Shown: piece after piece, positions 11,701-18,900 of the stretch
How positions within the stretch are numbered: the stretch's first letter is position 1
How the letters are laid out: every line of letters starts with the position of its first letter
DNA from: Zancudomyces culisetae
Lineage: Eukaryota > Kickxellomycota > Harpellomycetes > Harpellales > Legeriomycetaceae
Assembly (NCBI GenBank): GCA_001969505.1
Contig: LSSK01000232.1
Span: 1-22,983, forward strand
Direction of reading: 5' to 3'
DNA length: 22,983 bases
Program-made: the position numbers and the translations under genes
Notes under the pieces: generated by a model
What the model was told of the DNA's origin: nothing
The model's input: the letters and a program-made list of their open reading frames with translations, nothing else
Database searches by the model: none

Positions 11701-11999
11701 GGTGATACTTTATCTGAAACACAAAAGGTAATAAATTGAGAAGTTTGTATATTATTTCTGTAAATATACTGGATAAGCTAACACATAATTAATGATTTAA
11801 TGGATAAATGTATAAATATATATTTATTTACAAGTAACAAAGTAACGGATTTATAAATAACAACATTTGCTGTTAGGGATGGATAGACCTACTATTATCT
11901 GCAGGAGTAAGAGTTGACCTGTGTCATGTCATTGATGCAAACAGCAAAAATAGCAGCAATAAAAAAAGACTCGCACAGATAGAAATGATGGTTGCTTGA
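8730..11999 (+). CDS. FAN1: FAN1-type structure-specific nuclease (VRR-NUC domain), 967 aa, four exons
   Basis: Exons 8730-8965, 9045-11551, 11690-11727 and 11877-11999 total 968 codons including TGA; human FAN1 has 1017 residues. FAN1 is a 5' flap endonuclease and 5'-3' exonuclease acting in interstrand-crosslink repair in the nucleus. Residues 46-53 (KVTLLNYF) resemble a PCNA-binding PIP box with Lys in place of Gln. A SAP-like DNA-binding segment lies at about 338-390 (LKNICKEVGVSGERKMKR). The nuclease domain holds E769 (GFHSENS), D899 (GMPD), E914 and K916 (SEVKGPGD). The D-to-E spacing of 15 equals that of human D960 and E975. The C-terminus WIDLLLSAGVRVDLCHV matches the end of the family. 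No ubiquitin-binding UBZ finger is visible. Exon 1 ends at a strong GTAAGT; the acceptor at 9044 (TATATAG) is the first in frame, but those at 9068 and 9080 also fit, so a few residues there are uncertain. Exons 3 and 4 were found by homology and are essential for the catalytic site. Confidence 0.92.
11552..11689 (+). other. FAN1 intron 2, splitting the catalytic E-V-K motif, with an atypical donor
   Basis: 138-nt intron with donor GTTCGA, branch-site match GCTAAC (about 11672-11677) and acceptor CTATAG. The upstream exon ends in GAA-G (E914 plus the first base of V915) and the next exon supplies TC-AAA (V915, K916). If retained, translation reads SEGSNLLK and stops at 11571. The donor agrees with the yeast consensus only at GT and the +5 G. 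Confidence 0.85.
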
Positions 12000-12651
12000 T
12001 ACTAGTATTTATCGATAGCTAATTTTGCTTTGAGTGTAAATATGATCAACCACAACCAAATCAAGCTTGATCTTGTCTCTGTGTATCAGCAGTAGCATGT
12101 TCAATTCTTTTTTAATCTGTTCTAATACTTCGACGCTATATTGTACATTGTCGATTCCTTTGGCAAAGCTTGTGACTTCAACAATCCATTCTTGACCCTG
12201 TTCAGATTCCTTAACATCATTGTTTCCCGCCTGTTCTTGTCCTTGTTCTTTTTGTTTACCTTGAGTCCCCCTTTCAACTTTGTATAATCCTATTTTTCCT
12301 TTTTGTCTTCTGTAATAGTCATACCAGTACCCTTTTCTTGTAAAGCTTGCATATTCCCTAGTTGGTTTTTGATTTATTTTGGATGAATGAATGAATGATG
12401 GTATTATATTTGGTCGATTCAATAGTAATCGAGAAATAATTTCATAACAACTGGTAATACAATTACAGAATTACATCGATAAAAGACATAGTATGTACTG
12501 GAATGCCAGAATTACCTATATCCCAGATTTTCCAACAGCTTTTCGGGTTCACAGTTGTAAATCCCGCTGCTTGTTATGGGTCTAATCGTTGCGCTTCTGC
12601 TAGCTTTAGTATCTGGTTGTCCATATTCAAAGATCGTCCTATTCACAAAAT
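11866..12651. repeat. Direct repeat, left copy (786 bp), ending exactly at the N gap
   Basis: Matches 12814-13599 base for base at an offset of 948, with one difference seen by eye (C at 12215 versus A at 13163). It spans the end of FAN1 intron 3, FAN1 exon 4, MED18 exon 3, MED18 intron 2, MED18 exon 2 and the first 13 bases of intron 1 sequence next to exon 2. It stops where the Ns begin, as expected for a contig end. Confidence 0.97.
12009..12651 (-). pseudogene. Partial second copy of MED18 (exons 2 and 3 only), probably an assembly duplicate
   Basis: Contains MED18 exon 3 (12009-12357) and exon 2 (12516-12638) with the same splice sites as the intact gene at 12957-14035, but no exon 1, which would need sequence beyond the gap. 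One codon differs: Val here (NNDVKES), Phe in the right-hand copy. The reading frames are intact, so this is not decay. It is either an unmerged contig end or, less likely, a truncated tandem duplicate. Confidence 0.8.
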
Positions 12652-12813
12652 NNNNNNNNNNNNNNNNNNNNNNNNNNNNNNNNNNNNNNNNNNNNNNNNN
12701 NNNNNNNNNNNNNNNNNNNNNNNNNNNNNNNNNNNNNNNNNNNNNNNNNNNNNNNNNNNNNNNNNNNNNNNNNNNNNNNNNNNNNNNNNNNNNNNNNNNN
12801 NNNNNNNNNNNNN
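12652..12813. other. Assembly gap (162 N)
   Basis: A run of 162 unknown bases. The sequence immediately left of it and the sequence immediately right of it belong to the two copies of the same 786-bp segment. The gap size is therefore doubtful, and may correspond to a negative gap, that is, overlapping contigs. Confidence 0.98.
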
Positions 12814-13599
12814 TTTGCTGTTAGGGATGGATAGACCTACTATTATCTGCAGGAGTAAGAGTTGACCTGTGTCATGTCATTGATGCAAACAGCAAAAATA
12901 GCAGCAATAAAAAAAGACTCGCACAGATAGAAATGATGGTTGCTTGATACTAGTATTTATCGATAGCTAATTTTGCTTTGAGTGTAAATATGATCAACCA
13001 CAACCAAATCAAGCTTGATCTTGTCTCTGTGTATCAGCAGTAGCATGTTCAATTCTTTTTTAATCTGTTCTAATACTTCGACGCTATATTGTACATTGTC
13101 GATTCCTTTGGCAAAGCTTGTGACTTCAACAATCCATTCTTGACCCTGTTCAGATTCCTTAAAATCATTGTTTCCCGCCTGTTCTTGTCCTTGTTCTTTT
13201 TGTTTACCTTGAGTCCCCCTTTCAACTTTGTATAATCCTATTTTTCCTTTTTGTCTTCTGTAATAGTCATACCAGTACCCTTTTCTTGTAAAGCTTGCAT
13301 ATTCCCTAGTTGGTTTTTGATTTATTTTGGATGAATGAATGAATGATGGTATTATATTTGGTCGATTCAATAGTAATCGAGAAATAATTTCATAACAACT
13401 GGTAATACAATTACAGAATTACATCGATAAAAGACATAGTATGTACTGGAATGCCAGAATTACCTATATCCCAGATTTTCCAACAGCTTTTCGGGTTCAC
13501 AGTTGTAAATCCCGCTGCTTGTTATGGGTCTAATCGTTGCGCTTCTGCTAGCTTTAGTATCTGGTTGTCCATATTCAAAGATCGTCCTATTCACAAAAT
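12814..13599. repeat. Direct repeat, right copy (786 bp), beginning exactly at the N gap
   Basis: Second copy of 11866-12651. It begins at the first base after the Ns, inside what is FAN1 intron 3 in the left copy, and ends inside intron 1 of MED18 where the left copy runs into the gap. This copy is the one continuous with MED18 exon 1. Confidence 0.97.
12825..12947 (+). pseudogene. Second copy of FAN1 exon 4, probably an assembly duplicate
   Basis: Identical to 11877-11999, encoding the C-terminal 40 residues of FAN1 and its TGA. It has no upstream FAN1 exons on this side of the gap. In the real chromosome it is most likely the same exon as 11877-11999. Confidence 0.8.
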
Positions 13600-14035
13600 G
13601 AAATGGAGAAAAAAAATCCAATGTTTAATAAATAGTTGTGAGAGACGGCACAGATAAAGAATCACACAAGATTTATTCCACTTACATTTTTACTTTATTG
13701 TTTTCGTCGTACTCCTTTTTGGTGAACAATAAAATATCGTTTTTTCTTTTCGGCCCAATTGGTGTCTGAACTTTAGGTTCGTAGATTTTGAATTTCTGGC
13801 ATTGTTCTCTCGGCTCCTCCCGTTTTTGAGTGCCAACCATAGTACTGCTGTAGCAGATACTTTCAATCCGCCTCCGGATTATATTTACCTGATCCGAGTG
13901 GATAATCCCGTGTATACTGCATTCGTAGGTAGCCAGAGGCTGTGTACCCGCACCACTCCCACTTGGGGTAGCTGCAACAGCTGTCAAAGTCGTTCCAGAC
14001 ATCACTGTGTTCACAGGACCTGATATTTTACTCAT
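12957..14035 (-). CDS. MED18: Mediator complex subunit 18 (MED18/Srb5), 273 aa, three exons
   Basis: Exons read leftwards: 14035-13686, 13586-13464, 13305-12957, giving 822 nt including TAA. Intron 1 (13587-13685, 99 nt) has donor GTAAGT and acceptor AATAG; intron 2 (13306-13463, 158 nt) has GTAATT and ACTAG. Both are phase 2. Similarity to MED18 appears in order: ECSIHGIIHSDQVNIIRRRI (the YLLQGSVLDH region of the human protein), FEYGQPDTK and LLENLGYR in exon 2, the RKGYWYDYYRRQKGKIG hairpin, and EWIVEVTSFAKGID with VLEQIKKEL near the end, which parallels the yeast Srb5 C-terminus. A Gln/Glu-rich insert (about residues 188-208) looks disordered. MED18 sits in the Mediator head module and pairs with MED20. 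Human MED18 has about 208 residues and yeast 307, so this length is ordinary. The gene ends 9 bp from the FAN1 stop, tail to tail. Confidence 0.9.
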
Positions 14036-14310
14036 TTAGTTTTATGTTTGGAAAGGATTCTTTCTTTTTTTAATTTTTATTTTGGTGTTTATAAAATGTG
14101 AATAATATAAAACTAAATAAAACAATATTACAAATTGGGATACTGAAAAATTGGAAACTGGGTTAATAAAATTACAAATTTTGGTTGATATACTATAAAA
14201 TCCACGAGAAATTGAAATTATAGGAAAATGTTTGCGATTTGAAAGGTTCATAAATAGAGCTATAAAAAAAAAGAAAAATAAAAAGCAAACAAACCAACAA
14301 ACCAGCAACT

Positions 14311-14498
14311 TCAAGGAATTTTCTTAAGCTCAGGAATCTCTATAGAGGGAGAGATCCATGGCTTTTTTTTGGCAGTCGAGTAGGTATTTCCGTCACACTC
14401 AGAAACACCTATCTGTTGATCTGCTGGATGTCTTTGACTCCTAGGATTCATTATCTAGAGCGGATAAACAAACAATATAGCAGTGGTTATTATTACTG

Positions 14499-14535
<37 letters not shown>

Positions 14536-15255
14536 TCAAAATACTTGCTCCCCATGTAATCATGTAAACCGCATTAGTAATTTTACCTTTTCAATAAACA
14601 AGTCGGTGGCCTTGGCACCAAGCAACGAAAATCTGTTCAAGTAATTGCTAGTGCTGACACTGATACTAACACCGCTACCATTACCATTACCACCACCCAT
14701 ACTCGCACCCGCACCTGCGCTTCCACCAGCATTCTCCTCACCAGTAGTGGTATTCATGCTGTTGGTTGTGTTCTCATTCAGCAATCTATCCAAGTCCCTA
14801 ATATCACTAAACTCGCTCTGCAAGGGCATTATCAATTTCTCCACCACTTCGTCAAGACATTTGTCAAGCTTGTTGACGTTTTCGTGTTCAATATTTAGGA
14901 TTTGCTCAAAACGCTCGATATCCTTGTAAATAGCTTCGATTTGCTTGATTTTTTCGTTTACATTGGTTTGGTTTAACTGTGGTTTGATACTTTCCAACGC
15001 AGAAATACTCTAAATATATCGAAAAAGTCGGGGTCAAGTTAGAAAGGGGAAGTGGAAAGGATGTGGAATGAAGTAAAGGAGTAAATGTATAAATAAAATA
15101 TTTTGAGAATCTTAAGCCAAGTGCATATATCCCAGTAGTGACAGTGCACGTACCCGTTCTACAGCCTTTTCGTTATTGTCTAGTTTTACAGATATTTCCT
15201 CAAGAACATTTAATTCTACATTAAAATCATTACAATTTTCAGACTCAGATTGCAT
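14311..15255 (-). CDS. Small coiled-coil protein of unknown function, about 222 aa, three exons inferred
   Basis: Exons read leftwards: 15255-15154 (34 codons), 15009-14587 (141 codons), 14454-14311 (47 codons plus TGA). Intron 1 (15010-15153) is well supported: donor GTACGT, branch match CTAAC, acceptor TTTAG, phase 0. Intron 2 (14455-14586) has donor GTAAAA, acceptor CTCTAG, phase 0, and contains an ATT repeat; it is less certain. Without it the protein would end MRFT at 14560. Exons 1 and 2 encode a heptad-like helical stretch (about residues 12-105, with VERSISALESIKPQL across the splice). A Gly/Asn/Ser linker follows (about 117-150), then a short helix (YLNRFSLLGAKATDLFIEK) and a basic, proline-containing tail. 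An earlier in-frame ATG at 15330 would add a hydrophobic 25-residue extension; I prefer 15255. The size and helical design resemble small subunits of vesicle-tethering or kinetochore complexes, but I recognise no family. Confidence 0.62.
14501..14530. repeat. (ATT)10 microsatellite within an inferred intron
   Basis: Ten uninterrupted ATT units. They fall within intron 2 of the coiled-coil protein gene, which would explain tolerance of length change. Confidence 0.9.
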
Positions 15256-15982
15256 AGAATAGCTTACATTGAAAAGCCAAAAATATTTACAATAAAAGTT
15301 AACCAGAGTCAATAATAGAAAACTTGCCATTATTGGAGTTAAATACTCCCTCTACAAACTCCGTTTCTATCTTGCATGCTATTTTACAAACCATGTTGTA
15401 TTAGTCAGATTTAGAATTTACAAATCTTTTGTACTTTTTTTTTTGCATATAGAGTAGGACATTTTCTGACGCATAAAGTCAAAGTCTAATAATTCTTTTA
15501 GACGATAAAACCCGTACCCAAGTCTCGTAATCGTTGTTCGCTATACTCGTTCATTATTTAAATGTATATTATTTGTTTTTATTTGTTTTTAGTTTTACAA
15601 AGTCTATTATTGCTGGAATATTTATATTATTAATATTTATTTGCAATTAGTAATAATTACGAGATGCAATAATATGCATCAATTTGTTCTATAGACCCCC
15701 ATTCTTAGCTGCTCATCAAAGTATTTGTTTGGTGTAAATACAAATACAAATACAAATAATAATACAAATAATATGAACATATTTTATTTACTAGACGGTC
15801 ATCAAAAAGTATGAATCCTTTATGTAAAAAGAAGGGGTGGATATGGGTGGGGTGGAGGGGAACGGAGGGGAATGGAACATAGAACATCACACCAAGAAAT
15901 GAAAAAGAAACAGGAAAAGAAACAAACCTCACAAAGAAACATTCATTTAAAGACAAAAAAAAAAGTAATCTAGAAAGGGGAT
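15256..15982. other. Intergenic region upstream of the coiled-coil gene and downstream of the large gene
   Basis: About 730 bp, strongly AT-rich, with an imperfect AAATAC repeat near 15736-15771 and a G-rich block near 15835-15875 (GGTGGGGTGGAGGGG). It should hold the promoter of the coiled-coil gene and the 3' UTR of the large gene, both transcribed leftwards. No RNA gene or further coding exon is visible. Confidence 0.55.
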
Positions 15983-18900
15983 TTATTTGTTGAGGTTTGA
16001 AGCAAAGGCGTTTTGATTTAGATTCAAAATATTATGGGGTATAATATTATGAGGCTGTTGTTGTTGATGTTGTTGATGTTGTTGATGTACATAGTTAAAT
16101 GGTAGAAAAGGGTGTAAAAGTTGTTGCTGATGTTGTTGTTGTTGTTGTTGTTGTTGGAGGTGGTGTTGCTGTAGTGGCTGTCTGTAAAGGCCATTCAAGT
16201 TGACAGGGCTTTCGTTGTTGTTTATAGAACTTGGATTAAGGTGATTAAGAGTATTGGTGTTGCCTACAATATCAGCAAACAATCCACCATCACTAACACC
16301 AATACCAGCACCAATACCAGCACCAATACCTGGAGGATTTATGGGCTTTGTGGGAGATGCCAAATATTCTAATTTTTCGGCATTTGGTCGCAAAAACGAG
16401 TTTTGAACTTTGGAATCTAGTCGAAAAGTAAATTGGGAGCCGTTAATACTACCCGCGTTTTTGGGAAAGTTATTGACAGGATCTGTATGCAAAGATTCCT
16501 CAGTATTTGAAAACGAAAACAGCTGTCTATGTTGCTGTTGTTGTTGCTGTTGTTGTTGCTGTTGCTGTTGTTGTTGGGTAGACATGTTTCCACTACTATC
16601 TAGATTGTTCACACCCTTTTTACCACTGGATCTACTATTCCTTAGAAACTCTAGCTCAGCCTCACAGCTAATCAGGGCTTCAGCCATTAAAAGAGTATCT
16701 GTATGTTGCTTTTCGGTCTGTAAAGCCAGGTTTTTTAGCTGAGTTTGAATATCGATGTATGACTTGTTAACTAAATGAACACTTTTGTATAGCCTATCCA
16801 ACATCTGAGCATATTGGGCCTTTTGCAACAATAGTTTGTGGGTAAAAATGGCTAGTTGATCATGTGACATACCTTTTAGACCATTTACATCTAATTCTAT
16901 GCTTTTGTTTGAAACCAAATCATCAGAGGTAAACATATCGCCGTAGCTAGCAAGCAGTTTGTTGAATGATTCGATTTCAGAGTCTACTTTTTCAATAATA
17001 GTACATTCGAGGTTGGTAATGGTGCTCGGATTGCTCATATTTTCAATTTCGAAGTCTCTTTTGATAGGCTCAGGGGTGGAAATAAGGTTCAGACTGTTGA
17101 TGTTTTCAACATTTGTGGGTGGAATGGGTTGAGCAAGATTGAGATTGACGTTGGTATCGATATTGACATTGGTGTCGATATTGGTATTGGTATTGGTATT
17201 GGTATTTATATCGGTATCGGTATTTATATCGGTATCAGTATTGGTATCAGTATTGGATTTAAGAGATTCAAGAGGTTCAATAGATTTCCGAGAAATAAAA
17301 GAATCAGAACCATCAACATTTTCGTGCTTGTCTAGATTATCATTAACTTTATTTTTTTGGTCAGTTGTGTCTACCAAAACATGCTCAGAAGTCTGCAATA
17401 CCGGAGTTTTTACATCTAAATTTTTGTCTTTGTCTTTGTCTTTGTCTTTGTCTGCACTTAAATTTACATTATCATTATGATTCTCATATTCATATTTTTC
17501 ATCATATTCATGTTCCTCATAGTAGTCTTGACCACCCTCAGCTCCAACAATATCATCGTCATCTTCTCCAAGTCCTTCCTCCTCTTCCTCTTCCTCATAT
17601 TCTTCGACCTCACCTAGCTCTTCTAGCTCTTCTAGTTCCTCATCATCCTCATCATCATCCTCAACAACTTCATTTTTCCGCTCAGCTTGGTCGCGTTCTG
17701 CTGCGTGGTTGTGAGAAGGTTCAACAGCAGGTTTAGCTTTATTCTTGTTTTTATTTTTGCGTTTCTTCTTTTTGTTTTTCTTTGCACTGCTAGCTGAACT
17801 GTTTTGTTGTTTAGAAGAATGATTTTTACCTTTCTTAGCAGCCAAAAGACTATTGCTGCTTCCTCCGTCGTTACCAAACCCACTTCCACTTCCCAAAAGA
17901 TCCATTTGCTTCTGCAGCGATATGTTCGTCTCTAGAATTCGCCACGCCTCTTTAAGCATAAGTTTTCCAATAATTCCTGCCAATTCTTCACGTCCTGTCA
18001 GCAATCCCTCCGTGAAATCGTCAATAATATCCTGCCGCTGTTCGCGCAATTCGTCCGTTGTCGACTCTAACTTTCTAGCAAAAACCTGCCCAACCGCTCG
18101 CTCCAGTATTTCCGCCTCCGTAATCAGCAGCTCAAGACAATCAACTGCCACTGTTGCAACGTCAGCAGCCGTCAACAACTGCTCCATCTCATGCATAGAC
18201 CACGAAATTACAGAAACATGTTGTAGGTATTCAATTTTCTTCATCCGTTTGCGCATTTCTTTGGAATTTGCTTGTTCAAACCTCAGTGAAATCGCTTTGC
18301 CTGGTGGTAAATCGCTCGGAAGTTCCCAAAGCTTTTTAACATCCATTACCTCATTCAACACCTGCTCGTTGCGCTGTTTTAGCATCGTCTGGATCTGCTC
18401 AATCCGCTCCGCAAGCTGTGGCTGTAGACGGGAAATAGAATCCCGCGCAGCATTGTACTGTGGCATTAGTGTTAGCGGCGGTGGATATTTCAAACCCTGT
18501 GCGCGCCGGTCGCACATTGTAATACACTCTCCCAAAATCGTTTCCAACTCGCGCACAAATTCCTTAGCCACACCATAATACGACTCTAGGAATGTCTTGG
18601 ACCACGATAAGCTTACATCCAACACGTTTTCCAAGTGTATCGCAAAAATCTGATCCATTTCACTCACAATCGCTGGTGTTGCCTTGTTTCCCTTGGCGAT
18701 GTTGCGGGTCGCTTGCCCCCAAAACTCTGCAAACGGAAGCGTCTTTTCCCTAATACTTTGAATAAACTGCTGCCGGTTTGCATGACATCCCTTCGTAAAC
18801 AACCGTACCCGCATAGCCTCTATTCGCTGCACACTCTTTAAAAGCAGCTGCGTAATTTGCCATACCGGCTCCATCTCGTGTGTATAGCTACCCATGTACT

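Noticed and set aside
11552-11999. FAN1 as a truncated pseudogene
   Set aside because: The stop at 11571 lies within an intron; downstream exons give SEVKGPGD and VDLCHV in frame.
11866-13599. Transposon or terminal direct repeats (786-bp repeat)
   Set aside because: The repeated segment consists of the ends of two ordinary genes, encodes no transposase or reverse transcriptase, and is bounded by an assembly gap.
13451-13657. Plus-strand frame starting MPELPISQIF (and its left copy at 12503)
   Set aside because: It is the reverse of MED18 exon 2 and its flanking introns, which have clear homology on the minus strand.
15256-15330. Hydrophobic N-terminal extension (MASFLLLTLV) of the coiled-coil protein
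   Set aside because: Possible in frame, but a membrane-like leader is out of keeping with the polar coiled coil, and the ATG at 15255 is well placed. Left open.
15705-15956. 83-codon minus-strand frame downstream of the large gene
   Set aside because: Most of its length is repeat-derived Tyr/Leu and it has no homology; it fits a 3' UTR.
17853-18578. 241-codon plus-strand frame inside the large gene
   Set aside because: Antisense shadow of the helical core; Ser/Cys/Arg-rich composition typical of reverse reading, with no recognisable domain.
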